NCBI GenBank assembly: GCA_016932895.1
Contig: JAFGCA010000665.1
Location: 1 to 29,774 of the forward strand
DNA: 29,774 nucleotides
Direction of reading: 5' to 3'
DNA from: Sedimentisphaerales bacterium
GTDB taxonomy: Bacteria > Planctomycetota > Phycisphaerae > Sedimentisphaerales > SG8-4
Program-made: the position numbers and the translations under genes
Shown here: positions 10,061 to 17,782 of the stretch, piece by piece
How positions within the stretch are numbered: the first letter of the stretch is position 1
How the letters are laid out: every line of letters begins with the position of its first letter
Notes under the pieces: model-generated
Database searches by the model: none
Told to the model about the DNA's origin: nothing
The model's input: only the letters and a program-made list of their open reading frames with translations

Positions 10061-12133
10061 ATGGGAAGTTTAGAGAAGACGCGCAATATTGGGATCATGG
10101 CTCACATTGACGCCGGCAAGACCACGGTCACCGAGCGCGTTCTCTATTATGCGGGAAAGACGTACAAGATGGGGGAAGTCCATGACGGCACGGCCGTGAT
10201 GGACTACATGGAAGAGGAGCAGAAGAGGGGAATCACAATCACCTCGGCGGCGACGAAGTGTCCGTGGAAGGACTTCGAGATCAATCTGATCGACACGCCG
10301 GGACACATCGACTTTACCGCCGAGGTGGAACGGTCGCTGCGCGTGCTCGACGGCGCCGTCGCTGTCTTCGACGGCAGCGAAGGCGTGCAGGCCCAGAGTG
10401 AAACGGTGTGGCGGCAGGGGCGAAAGTACAACCTGGCCTGCCTCTGCTTCATCAACAAGATGGACAAGGTCGGCGCCGATTTCGAGATGAGCCTCCAGAG
10501 CATTCACGACAAGCTCGTGGCGAACCCGGTTCCGGTGCAAATCCCAATGGGAGCGGAAGATCGGTTTGCAGGAATCATAGATCTGGTTGCCATGAAGGCG
10601 GTCTTCTATGAGGCCGAGGAGCTGGGGGCCACGTTCCGCGAAACCGAGATTCCCGCCGAATACGAAGAGAAGGCCCGGCAACACCGAGCCCGGATGATCG
10701 AGCTGGCAGCCGAGCATGATGAGGAGTTGATGGAAGCGTTCGTGGAGGACCGCCCTCCCGCCGAGGAGATCATTCGCAGAGCGGTTCGCAAGGGTACCCT
10801 TGCCAACGAGCTGCACCCGGTTTTTGTGGGGTCGGCTTTGAAGTACGTGGGCGTACAGCGGTTGCTGGACGGTGTCGTGGCGTATTTGCCCTCACCTCTG
10901 GAGAGGCCCGATATTATCGGGCACAAGCCCAAAGATGAGACGAAGGAGGTCGCCGTGAAGTGCGACCCGAACGGCAGCCTCGTGGCGCTGGCATTCAAAA
11001 TCAGCGGCGACAGCCACGGCGACCTGAGCTTCCTGCGCATTTACCAGGGAACGCTGAAATCAGGGAGCCGCGTGTTGAATGTGAATCGGGACAAGAAGGA
11101 GAACATCACCCGCGTTTTCGAGATGCACGCGAACGAGCGCAAGATTCTCGATGTGGCGCGGGCCGGCGATATCGTGGCGGTGGTCGGCCTGAAGCAGACC
11201 CTCACCGGCGACACGATTTGTGACGCCAAGAAGCCGGTCATGCTTCCCAGCATTACTTTCCCTCAGACGGTGATTACAATGTCGATCGAGCCGCGTACGG
11301 CGGCGGAGAGGGCTAAACTGGCCGATGCGCTGAGTTCGCTGCGCCGCGAGGACCCCACCTTCGAGTGCAAGACCGACAGTGAGACGGGCCAGACGGTGAT
11401 CAGCGGTATGGGCGAGCTCCATCTGGAAATCCTCCAGCACAAGCTGGTGAGAGAGAAGAAAGTCGACGTGAGGGTGGGCAAACCGAGGGTGGCCTACAAG
11501 GAGACCGTTACCCAACGGGCGAAGGCTGAGGGTAAATTCGTACATCAGACGGGCGGGCGCGGCCAGTACGGCCATGTGGTCTTGATAATCGAGCCCCTTG
11601 TGGTTGAAGAGGACCAGCGCGACTCGAGCCTTGAGTTTGTGGCCAGCGCGCCGGTCGATGAAGTACCGAAGGAATACGTTGCCGGTGTGGAAAGGGGGGT
11701 CCGGGACGCTACCGGCAGCGGTGTGCTGGCCGGGTATCCGGTCGTCCGGGTCAAGGTGACCTTGATCGGCGGGTCGTTTCATTCGGTCGATTCTTCCGAG
11801 CTTGCTTTCGAGCAGGCGGCCCTGATCGCGATGGATAAAGCGCTGAAGGAGGCCGGCCCCGTTCTTCTGGAGCCGGTCATGCGCATTGAAGCCGTGGTGC
11901 CGGAATCGGCCTTCGGTGCCGTGCAGGCGGACCTGTTGGCCAAACGCGGGCTGATTACGGATTGTCGCGTGCATGGCGGTATGCGGATTGTGGATGCCAA
12001 AGTGCCGCTCGTCGAGCTGTTCGGCTACTCCAGCGATATCCGCAGTCTGACCGCCGGCCGGGGCAACTTCACCATGGAGCCCTTGAGCTATGAAAGGGTC
12101 CCGGAGCAACTCGCCAAGGACCTCGTCTTCTAA
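10061..12133 (+). CDS. fusA: Elongation factor G
   Basis: GTPase that translocates tRNA and mRNA after peptide-bond formation and helps recycle ribosomes. The 690-aa product has the P-loop AHIDAGKT (14-21), the switch I stretch [15 protein letters not shown] (78-82) and NKMD (132-135). Domain IV has GRGQYGHV and the tip region with [10 protein letters not shown]; domain V carries the conserved [11 protein letters not shown] 10061 is the only in-frame start after the stop at 10019; its Shine-Dalgarno is poor, since AGGG lies only two bases before it. A stronger AGGAG at 9997-10001 belongs to a different frame (see findings). Unlike most str operons, tuf does not follow. A terminator lies upstream and no clear promoter was found in the 95-base interval between them. 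Confidence 0.96.
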   Translation: MGSLEKTRNIGIMAHIDAGKTTVTERVLYYAGKTYKMGEVHDGTAVMDYMEEEQKRGITITSAATKCPWKDFEINLIDTPGHIDFTAEVERSLRVLDGAVAVFDGSEGVQAQSETVWRQGRKYNLACLCFINKMDKVGADFEMSLQSIHDKLVANPVPVQIPMGAEDRFAGIIDLVAMKAVFYEAEELGATFRETEIPAEYEEKARQHRARMIELAAEHDEELMEAFVEDRPPAEEIIRRAVRKGTLANELHPVFVGSALKYVGVQRLLDGVVAYLPSPLERPDIIGHKPKDETKEVAVKCDPNGSLVALAFKISGDSHGDLSFLRIYQGTLKSGSRVLNVNRDKKENITRVFEMHANERKILDVARAGDIVAVVGLKQTLTGDTICDAKKPVMLPSITFPQTVITMSIEPRTAAERAKLADALSSLRREDPTFECKTDSETGQTVISGMGELHLEILQHKLVREKKVDVRVGKPRVAYKETVTQRAKAEGKFVHQTGGRGQYGHVVLIIEPLVVEEDQRDSSLEFVASAPVDEVPKEYVAGVERGVRDATGSGVLAGYPVVRVKVTLIGGSFHSVDSSELAFEQAALIAMDKALKEAGPVLLEPVMRIEAVVPESAFGAVQADLLAKRGLITDCRVHGGMRIVDAKVPLVELFGYSSDIRSLTAGRGNFTMEPLSYERVPEQLAKDLVF

Positions 12134-12173
12134 AGAAAATTTTGTTTTTTCACGCCTTTTTTCGGATAAGGCG

Positions 12174-12202
12174 TTGACAGGCGGAAGGGGCATTGGTAAA
12201 GT
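12174..12202 (+). promoter_or_regulatory. Sigma-70 type promoter for the S10-spc-alpha cluster
   Basis: TTGACA (12174-12179) is a perfect -35 box, separated by exactly 17 bases from TAAAGT (12197-12202), a 4/6 match to the -10 box. Predicted transcription start is near 12209, giving a leader of about 410 nt before rpsJ. The -35 box overlaps the last base of the preceding hairpin. Position, spacing and match make this the likely main promoter for the following ribosomal gene run. Confidence 0.8.
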
Positions 12203-12224
12203 TGTTCCTTTTCAGCTGTAGCGA

Positions 12225-12296
12225 GCATCGCCATGGATGGCGTTGCGAAAACGTAGTTACGCTGTGGCATATCTTTGATTGCCATCAGGGATGGCA
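12225..12296 (+). promoter_or_regulatory. Tandem hairpins in the S10 leader
   Basis: Hairpin A: CGCCA (12229-12233) with TGGCG (12238-12242), loop TGGA, extended by GCA/TGC after one mismatch (12225-12246). Hairpin B: TGCCATC (12280-12286) with GATGGCA (12290-12296), loop AGG. Both stems carry GCCAT and ATGGC, so strands of A and B could also pair with each other, as could TGGCA near 12266. They begin about 16 bases after the predicted transcript start. In E. coli, L4 represses the S10 operon through its leader; whether L4 or another protein binds here is unknown. Confidence 0.45.
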
Positions 12297-12618
12297 TAAT
12301 GGGTGTTCTGTTTGACTCAGGGTTTGGACAAGCTGACGGAGGTCATGCAAAGGCCTGCGGTCGAGCGAACCTACCCTAAACGCTAAGGAAGGATGTTGGC
12401 TGGCGACAAGGGCCGATAAGGCAAAGCTGGCTGACGAGGCCTTTCCTGCTTTTACCCAACAGGTATGGTTTTGGTCGGAGCGCTGATTGTGTCTGCTCTG
12501 GGCTGGCCAGTGAGTTTTGCGTAAGTAACCGTATTTTTGTTGTTCATGCGTGTCTGTGAATGTGTCGCAGTGGGAACATTCGCAGGGACGCGCTAAAAGG
12601 GTGGTCCAGAGGGGCGTT

Positions 12619-12933
12619 ATGGCTGCTGAGACCGAGAAAATAAGAATCAGGATGGAAGCGTACGACCATCGTACGCTGGACGCCTCCGCCAAGGAGATTG
12701 TGGAACACGCTCGTCGAACGAACGCGCGTGTGAGTGGCCCGATTCCGTTGCCGACTCGTATCGAGCGGTACACGGTGTTGAGGAGCCCTCATGTGGACAA
12801 GAAATCGCGCGAACAGTTTGAATTGAGAACGCACAAGCGTCTCATTGATATTCACGAGGCGAATGCGAGGACGGCCGAAGTGTTGAATCGCCTGGTCGTT
12901 CCCGCCGGTGTCTTTGTGAAGATCAAGGCGTAG
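12619..12933 (+). CDS. rpsJ: 30S ribosomal protein S10
   Basis: 30S head protein, and in many bacteria the NusE partner of NusB in antitermination. The product from ATG 12619 is 104 aa, matching the family, and contains [14 protein letters not shown], the segment [29 protein letters not shown] (described from 34 on) and [21 protein letters not shown] 12619 is preferred because AGAGG (12608-12612) lies 6 bases before it; an in-frame GTG at 12550 would add 23 residues with no resemblance to S10. It is the first gene after the strong promoter and long leader. Confidence 0.96.
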   Translation: MAAETEKIRIRMEAYDHRTLDASAKEIVEHARRTNARVSGPIPLPTRIERYTVLRSPHVDKKSREQFELRTHKRLIDIHEANARTAEVLNRLVVPAGVFVKIKA

Positions 12934-12952
12934 GGGCAAAGGACGTCGGAAT

Positions 12953-13603
12953 ATGGCGATGTTGCTTGGAAAAAAGGTAGGCATGACGCGGGTCTACGAC
13001 GAATCGGGAAAGCTGATTCCCGTGACGGTGATCCATGCGGGCCCGTGCACGGTGCTGCAGGTCAAGACCAGTGACCATGACGGCTACAGTGCGATCCAAC
13101 TGGGATTCGACGACGTGAAGGCGTCGCGGCGGAAGCGGCCTCAGGTGGGCCACGCCGGCAAGGCCGGCGCGACGGCGAAGAGGTTCCTGCGGGAATGTCG
13201 CCTGGGCGCCGACGCCGAGTCCGAGTATAAGCTTGGCGATTCGGTTACGGTTTCGGTTTTTGCCGAGACCAAGTATGTGGACATCGTGGGAACGAGCAAG
13301 GGCAAGGGGTTTGCCGGAGTGATGAAGCGGCACGGGTTTGGCGGTTTTCCGGCTTCGCACGGTACCGAGCGAAAGCACCGGGCGCCCGGGTCGATATCGA
13401 GTTTTGCCAGCAACGCCGGTACCGGCGGCGGCCCGAAGAAGGGCAAGCGGATGGCCGGCCACATGGGTGATCGACGGATCACGACCAAGAACCACAGCCT
13501 GGTGGCGATTGACGAAGAGAAGAACCTCCTGATCGTCAAGGGCGCCGTTCCCGGTCCGGCCGGCGGGTACTGCATGATAACGACAGCCAAGAGGCCGCAG
13601 TAG
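12953..13603 (+). CDS. rplC: 50S ribosomal protein L3
   Basis: Early 23S rRNA-binding protein whose long loop reaches towards the peptidyl transferase centre. The 216-aa product starts MAMLLGKKVGMTRVYDE and carries the signature FAGVMKRHGFGG and HRAPGSISSFASNAG region, then KGKRMAGHMGD. Gln for PrmB methylation is not at the usual spot: the motif reads around SISSFASNAG rather than SIGQ, so that modification may be absent (inference). ATG 12953 has AAAGGA (12937-12942) upstream. It is 19 bases after rpsJ and 10 before rplD. Confidence 0.95.
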   Translation: MAMLLGKKVGMTRVYDESGKLIPVTVIHAGPCTVLQVKTSDHDGYSAIQLGFDDVKASRRKRPQVGHAGKAGATAKRFLRECRLGADAESEYKLGDSVTVSVFAETKYVDIVGTSKGKGFAGVMKRHGFGGFPASHGTERKHRAPGSISSFASNAGTGGGPKKGKRMAGHMGDRRITTKNHSLVAIDEEKNLLIVKGAVPGPAGGYCMITTAKRPQ

Positions 13604-13613
13604 GCCTGGTGGA

Positions 13614-14255
13614 ATGAAGATGATGGAATTGACCGTATACAACACGAGCGGGGAGCAGGTGGGCACGATCAGTGTCGACGAGTCGGTGCTGGGAGGCTGT
13701 GTGAGGCACGCCCTGCTGAAACAGGCCATCGTGATGTACCAGTCCAACAGACGGGTGGGCACGGCAGCCACGAAGGGCCGAGGGCAGGTAGCGGGCTCGA
13801 CGAAGAAACTGTATCGCCAGAAGGGCACCGGCAACGCCAGAGTGGGCAACCGCCGGACGGGCAAGCGCGTCGGCGGCGGTATGACGTTTGCGAAAGTGGC
13901 GCGCGATTTCAGCCAGCGCATGCCCGGCAAGCAGAAAAGGCTCGCCCGAGATTCGGCGATCCTGGCAAAGCTCCGCAGCGAAAATGTGGTCGTCGTGGAC
14001 GGCCTGGCGTTCGAGAAGCCGCGCACGAAGGAGTTCGTGGGGGTGCTGAAAAGCTTGAAGATCGAGCGCAGTTGCCTGGTGGCGACCAACGATTACGAAG
14101 AAAATATCTACCGGTCGGCCCGCAACGTCAGGAAAGTGGCGGTGATGCCGGTCGCCGATCTGAATGCGGGTGAGATTGTCAAGCATCAGAAGGTGCTGTT
14201 TACGAGAGACGCGTTGGTGTCGTTTTTGGACAGGACAGGCGAAAGCGACAACTGA
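13614..14255 (+). CDS. rplD: 50S ribosomal protein L4
   Basis: 23S rRNA-binding protein lining the exit tunnel; in E. coli it also represses the S10 operon. The 213-aa product has the tunnel-loop stretch KLYRQKGTGNARVGNRRTG (about 64-82), the block GGGMTFAKVARDFSQRMP, and the C-terminal fold with VGVLKSLKIERSCLV. Starts ATG 13614, 13620 and 13623 are all possible; GGTGG upstream is weak, so the first two residues are uncertain. It is separated from rplC by 10 bases and from rplW by 69 bases, which include a short GCCAC/GTGGC fold. Confidence 0.94.
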   Translation: MKMMELTVYNTSGEQVGTISVDESVLGGCVRHALLKQAIVMYQSNRRVGTAATKGRGQVAGSTKKLYRQKGTGNARVGNRRTGKRVGGGMTFAKVARDFSQRMPGKQKRLARDSAILAKLRSENVVVVDGLAFEKPRTKEFVGVLKSLKIERSCLVATNDYEENIYRSARNVRKVAVMPVADLNAGEIVKHQKVLFTRDALVSFLDRTGESDN

Positions 14256-14324
14256 TTCGGCATGGCCACGGGAATGTGGCATTCGTGGGAACCGTGAGTT
14301 TTTGGGTTTAGGTTCGGTTTTTCG

Positions 14325-14603
14325 ATGGAAGACTTTAGCGTAATAGTTCGGCCTCTGATCACTGAGCAGGGCATGCACTTTGCCAACGTCAAGGGGGCAT
14401 ACTCGTTTGAGGTGAACAAGAGGGCTAACAAGGCCGAGATCAGGAATGCGGTCGAGAAGATCTACGGTGTGAAAGTCGACAGAGTACGAACGTCGAACCA
14501 TAGAGGCAAACACCGCCGCAGGGGCAGGACGGTCGGCATGACGTCGAGCTGGAAGAAAGCGGTGGTGTATTTGAAACCGGACTATCACATTGACCTGTTC
14601 TAA
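14325..14603 (+). CDS. rplW: 50S ribosomal protein L23
   Basis: Protein at the tunnel exit, the docking site for trigger factor and SRP. The 92-aa product has the family pattern IVRPLITEQG near the N-terminus, the YSFEVNKRANKAEIRNAVEKIYGVKV core and the basic internal loop NHRGKHRRRGRTVG (residues 59-72) before the final strand WKKAVVYLKPDYHIDLF. The length is normal. No strong Shine-Dalgarno is visible before ATG 14325, though TTAGG lies about 11 bases upstream. It sits between rplD and rplB, as in the standard S10 order. Confidence 0.95.
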   Translation: MEDFSVIVRPLITEQGMHFANVKGAYSFEVNKRANKAEIRNAVEKIYGVKVDRVRTSNHRGKHRRRGRTVGMTSSWKKAVVYLKPDYHIDLF

Positions 14604-14633
14604 GAGAACGGTTCAGAGAGAGAGATAGGCGTT

Positions 14634-15485
14634 ATGGGCATTCGAGTTTACAGGCCGACAAGTGCAGGGCGACGGAACAGCTCGGTAAATGACTACTCCG
14701 AGCTGACCGCGAAGAAGCCCGAGAAGACGTTGTGCCGCAGGATCAAGAAGACCGGTGGCCGGAACCATCACGGCGTCACCACCACCCGGTTTCGCGGTGG
14801 CGGGGCCCGGCGGATCTACCGTATCATCGACTTCAAGCGCAACAAGGACGGCATGACCGCCAAGGTCATGACCGTGGAATACGATCCGAACCGGAATTGC
14901 TTCATTTCGCTGGTGCAGTACGAGGACGGTGAGAAACGGTATATTCTGGCGCCGTTTGGCATCCGGATCGGTGATGTGATTGAGAGCGGTCCGGTGTGCG
15001 AGCCGAAGGTGGGCAACGCGATGCCCCTGGCGGCGATCCCGGGCAGCCTGGAAGTGCACAACATCGAACTGACGGCCGGCCAGGGAGGCAAGCTGGTTCG
15101 CGGCGCCGGTAACGCCGCACGCATTGTCGCCAAGGAAGGGGATTGGGTCACTGTCGTGCTGCCGAGCGGCGAGATGCGCATGGTGCGGAGAGAGTGCCGC
15201 GCCACGATCGGGCGTCTGAGCAATCCCGAGCACCAGAATGTGACTATCGGCAAGGCCGGACGCAAACGCCACATGGGACGCAGGCCTCATGTTCGGGGCA
15301 AAGCGATGAACCCGGTCGCGCACCCGATGGGCGGCGGGGAAGGGCGGTCCAACGGCGGAAGGCACCCGTGCTCCCCGACCGGAAAGCTGGCCAAAGGCGG
15401 CAAGACCCGGAACCCGCGCAAGACCAGTAATAGCAGAATCATTCGACGCAGAAAGAACAAAAGACAAGGGCAGTTGACCCTGTAA
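14634..15485 (+). CDS. rplB: 50S ribosomal protein L2
   Basis: Primary 23S rRNA-binding protein needed for subunit joining and close to the peptidyl transferase centre. The 283-aa product has the N-terminal RPTSAGRRN, the TRFRGGGARRIYRIIDFKR block, and the C-terminal motif NPVAHPMGGGEGR. His230, equivalent to the important E. coli His229, is present, but its neighbours Asp228 and His231 are Ala229 and Met232 here. The C-terminus is very basic (RKTSNSRIIRRRKNKRQ). GAGAG sequences upstream of ATG 14634 can serve as ribosome binding site. The 70-base spacer to rpsS holds a hairpin (15502-15520). Confidence 0.97.
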   Translation: MGIRVYRPTSAGRRNSSVNDYSELTAKKPEKTLCRRIKKTGGRNHHGVTTTRFRGGGARRIYRIIDFKRNKDGMTAKVMTVEYDPNRNCFISLVQYEDGEKRYILAPFGIRIGDVIESGPVCEPKVGNAMPLAAIPGSLEVHNIELTAGQGGKLVRGAGNAARIVAKEGDWVTVVLPSGEMRMVRRECRATIGRLSNPEHQNVTIGKAGRKRHMGRRPHVRGKAMNPVAHPMGGGEGRSNGGRHPCSPTGKLAKGGKTRNPRKTSNSRIIRRRKNKRQGQLTL

Positions 15486-15501
15486 CCCGTCGCGCGGCGT
15501 G

Positions 15502-15520
15502 CGAGCCGGTATAGGGCTCG
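15502..15520 (+). promoter_or_regulatory. Hairpin in the rplB-rpsS spacer
   Basis: CGAGCC (15502-15507) pairs with GGCTCG (15515-15520), loop GGTATAG; a G-T pair can extend it by one. No T-run follows, so it is not a terminator. The rpsS start is 36 bases downstream. Function unknown. Confidence 0.4.
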
Positions 15521-15555
15521 TGTAGAGCGCACCAGGTGAGAGAAGAGAGTAAGAC

Positions 15556-15825
15556 ATGGGACGATCTCTCAAAAGAGGACCGTTTGTTGACGAGAAGCTG
15601 TTCGGGAAGGTGAACAAGCAGACCGAAGAGGGTACGCGAAATCCCATCAAGACCTGGTCGCGGCGCTGCACGATTGTTCCCGAGTTTGTGGGATTCACGT
15701 TTATGGTTCACAACGGCAAGATGTTCCACAAAGTGTTCGTGACCGAGGACATGGTAGGCCACAAGCTGGGCGAGTTTTCGCCCACGCGGACGTTCAAGGG
15801 TCATTCGAGTAAGAAAATCAAGTAG
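15556..15825 (+). CDS. rpsS: 30S ribosomal protein S19
   Basis: 30S head protein that pairs with S13 and contacts A-site tRNA. The 89-aa product is typical: [15 protein letters not shown] at the N-terminus, [15 protein letters not shown], the [23 protein letters not shown] core and SPTRTFKGH near the end. The purine-rich AGAAGAGAG before ATG 15556 is the likely ribosome binding site. A 50-base spacer leads to the unusual rplV. Confidence 0.97.
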   Translation: MGRSLKRGPFVDEKLFGKVNKQTEEGTRNPIKTWSRRCTIVPEFVGFTFMVHNGKMFHKVFVTEDMVGHKLGEFSPTRTFKGHSSKKIK

Positions 15826-15875
15826 AATATGAATTCAGGTTAACTGGCGATCCAGGAGAAACGGGACGTCGTTAT

Positions 15876-16424
15876 ATGCTTAGCCCGACGAAACTAAACG
15901 AGTTGTGTGAAAAACAGCAGGTTACCGCCGAAGTGCTGGCCCGGAGCCTTGTGCGGGGCAGCTTCGAGATGAAAGAGGCGGTGACGGCTGTGAAAAACTG
16001 GCAGAAGGGGCTGTTCAAGCCGCTGCCGGACAGTGAAGACATTCGCCGGCTGGCCGATGCCCTGTCGGTCGAGAGCAAGGAGATTTGCGGGTGGGTCTCG
16101 TCCTACCGGTACGCTCCCGTCTCGGCGCGGAAGGCGCGGTTGGTGACGCAGTTGATCGTGGGCCGGGGGGTACAGGATGCCATGGATGTCCTGAAGTTCA
16201 CCCGGAAACGGACGGCGGCTATGGTGGACAAGGTACTGAAAGCCGCGGTGGCGGATGCGGACGAACAGCAGGCGGATGTGGACAGTTTATACGTCAGTGA
16301 GGCGCGCGTGGACGACGCCGGGGTCCGGATCGGCACCAAGCGCTGGATCCCAAAGGATCGAGGACGCGCGCATCCAATCCGAAAAAGGGCGTGTCACATA
16401 TACGTGACGGTAACGCAAGCGTAA
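15876..16424 (+). CDS. rplV: 50S ribosomal protein L22 with N-terminal HTH-like extension
   Basis: L22 lines the peptide exit tunnel with a long beta-hairpin. Residues about 75-182 are the normal L22 domain: YRYAPVSARKARLV, then KFTRKRTAAMVDKVLKAAVADA and the closing RGRAHPIRKRACHIYV. L22 is usually about 110 aa; here the product is 182 aa because of residues 1-74. That extension has the spacing of a Cro/C1 (XRE) helix-turn-helix: LNELCEKQQ, VTAEVLARSL, the NWQKGLFKPLPDSE turn and IRRLADALSVESKEI. No ATG, GTG or TTG start at the L22 boundary would give a standard-length protein, and the reading frame is open throughout. ATG 15876 has only a weak GGGA (15863-15866). AGGAG at 15854-15858 is 17 bases away. 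The L22 call is firm; the HTH call is an inference from pattern. Confidence 0.93.
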   Translation: MLSPTKLNELCEKQQVTAEVLARSLVRGSFEMKEAVTAVKNWQKGLFKPLPDSEDIRRLADALSVESKEICGWVSSYRYAPVSARKARLVTQLIVGRGVQDAMDVLKFTRKRTAAMVDKVLKAAVADADEQQADVDSLYVSEARVDDAGVRIGTKRWIPKDRGRAHPIRKRACHIYVTVTQA

Positions 16425-16460
16425 AGGGTGACCGGGAACGCATACTGAGATACCTGAACT

Positions 16461-17306
16461 ATGGGCCAGAAGACATCACCAATAGGTTTTAGAACCGGCG
16501 TTACTCTGGGATGGCAAAGCACTTGGTTTGCCCCCAAGGCCAACTACGGCGACTTCCTCGTGGAAGACCAGAAGATCCGGGAATACGTGGACGCTCGTTT
16601 CAACCGGCGGATGCCGAAAGGGGCGGTGGCGAAGACGGAGATCATTCGGACCCGCAACGAGGTAAACGTGACGCTTCACAGCGGTCGGCCCGGGGTCGTG
16701 ATCGGCCCGCGGGGTGGCGAGGTGGACAAGCTGCGCGAGGAGCTGGAAGCTCTGACGGGGCGGAAGGTCACGGTCAACGTGGTCGAGATCAAAGAGCCGG
16801 ATCTCAACGCCACCCTGGTGGGGCAGGCGATCGCCGAGCAGCTTTCGAAGCGGGCGTCTTTCCGGCGTACGATGAAGCAGTATTGTGAGTCGGCGATCAA
16901 CGCGGGGGCCAAAGGGGTGAAGATCATCTGTTCCGGACGATTGGCCGGATCGGAGATGGCGCGCAAGGAAACACAGAAGCTCGGCAGTATTCCGCTGCAC
17001 ACGCTGGACGCCGACGTTGACTATGCCATGGCGACGTCGCGGACGACGTACGGGGCGATCGGCGTGAAGGTGTGGATCTACAAGGGCAAGTTTGGTGAGG
17101 TCCTGGAGAGAGTGCGACCGAGGAGACGGCGTACGCCGAGGCCGAGACCGGCCGGTGGGCCCCCGAGTGGGGGCGGGCACAGAGCAGCCGCGGGGCCGCG
17201 ACCGGCGGCGGATAGTGCGCCCGTGAGCAGCGAGCCGGCGTCGCAGCCGGCTCCGGCGGTGGAAACGCCGCCAGCAACGCCGCCCGAAGGGGAGAACGCG
17301 TCGTAG
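16461..17306 (+). CDS. rpsC: 30S ribosomal protein S3 with long C-terminal tail
   Basis: S3 lies at the mRNA entry pore and has helicase activity with S4 and S5. The 281-aa product begins MGQKTSPIGFRTGV and has a KH domain with the loop GPRG at 82-85, then the S3 C-terminal domain ending near KFGEVLERV (210-218). Family members are usually 210-235 aa. Here residues 219-281 form an extra tail that starts Arg-rich (RPRRRRTPRPRP) and becomes Pro/Ala/Gly/Ser-rich with acidic residues at the end, clearly low-complexity and likely disordered. The gene lies between rplV and rplP in standard order. Confidence 0.96.
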   Translation: MGQKTSPIGFRTGVTLGWQSTWFAPKANYGDFLVEDQKIREYVDARFNRRMPKGAVAKTEIIRTRNEVNVTLHSGRPGVVIGPRGGEVDKLREELEALTGRKVTVNVVEIKEPDLNATLVGQAIAEQLSKRASFRRTMKQYCESAINAGAKGVKIICSGRLAGSEMARKETQKLGSIPLHTLDADVDYAMATSRTTYGAIGVKVWIYKGKFGEVLERVRPRRRRTPRPRPAGGPPSGGGHRAAAGPRPAADSAPVSSEPASQPAPAVETPPATPPEGENAS

Positions 17307-17348
17307 GACAGTACGCCGAGTGTGAATGGCTGAGAGAGGTTCGAAGCA

Positions 17349-17768
17349 ATGGCGTTAATGCCGAAAAGAGTGAAATATCGCAAGTCGCAGCGCGGCCGCA
17401 TGAAGGGCAACGCCACGCGGTGCAATTACGTTGCGTTTGGCGAATATGGTTTGCAGGTGTTGGAGACCAGTTGGATCACGGCGAAGAACATCGAGGCCGG
17501 ACGTGTCGCGGCGACGCACTTCCTGCACCGCGAGGGTAAGGTCTACATCCGGATCTTCCCGCACAAGCCCGTCTCGTCCAAACCCCTGGAAACACGCATG
17601 GGGAAAGGCAAGGGGGAGCCCGAGTTCTGGGTCGCCCGGGTCCGACCGGGTCAGGTATGTTTCGAGATCGGCGGCGTCAGCGAAGACGTGGCCCGGCAGG
17701 CTCTGGCCCGGGTCGCCCACAAGATGCCGATCCGCTGTCGGTTCGTCAAGCGAAGACATTCGCTTTAA
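17349..17768 (+). CDS. rplP: 50S ribosomal protein L16
   Basis: Binds near the A-site finger and helps position A-site tRNA. The 139-aa product is of normal length, with [18 protein letters not shown] at the start, the [12 protein letters not shown] stretch, [23 protein letters not shown], and [20 protein letters not shown]. The Arg in ETRMGKGKG corresponds to the arginine hydroxylated by RoxA/YcfD in E. coli. GAGAGG upstream of ATG 17349 is a plausible ribosome binding site. rpmC follows after 14 bases. Confidence 0.97.
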   Translation: MALMPKRVKYRKSQRGRMKGNATRCNYVAFGEYGLQVLETSWITAKNIEAGRVAATHFLHREGKVYIRIFPHKPVSSKPLETRMGKGKGEPEFWVARVRPGQVCFEIGGVSEDVARQALARVAHKMPIRCRFVKRRHSL

Positions 17769-17782
17769 AAGAGGATACAACG

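Larger units (their letters stand above)
12134..12618 (+). other. 485-bp non-coding gap between fusA and rpsJ
   Basis: This is the only interval over 300 bases without a recognisable gene. It holds, in order: a U-rich stretch (12141-12150); a hairpin ACGCCTT/AAGGCGT (12152-12158 with 12168-12174) that lacks a following T-run; a strong promoter (12174-12202); two hairpins with GCCAT/ATGGC stems (12225-12246 and 12280-12296); a possible 26-codon reading frame (12299-12379); and about 240 further bases in which no gene or strong fold was seen, ending at the rpsJ ribosome binding site AGAGG (12608-12612). The tuf gene often found in this position is absent. Confidence 0.8.

Noticed and set aside
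12152..12174. Possible intrinsic terminator after fusA (ACGCCTT/AAGGCGT hairpin)
   Set aside because: The T-rich stretch lies before the stem rather than after it on the plus strand, and the minus strand also lacks a following T-run; kept only as a hairpin.
12285..12773. 162-codon minus-strand frame covering part of the fusA-rpsJ gap
   Set aside because: It runs antisense into rpsJ, has no recognised motif and no promoter or binding site; treated as chance.
17657..17782. Extended start for rpmC inside rplP
   Set aside because: It would add 42 residues overlapping rplP in another frame, whereas GTG 17783 has an ideal binding site and gives the family length.
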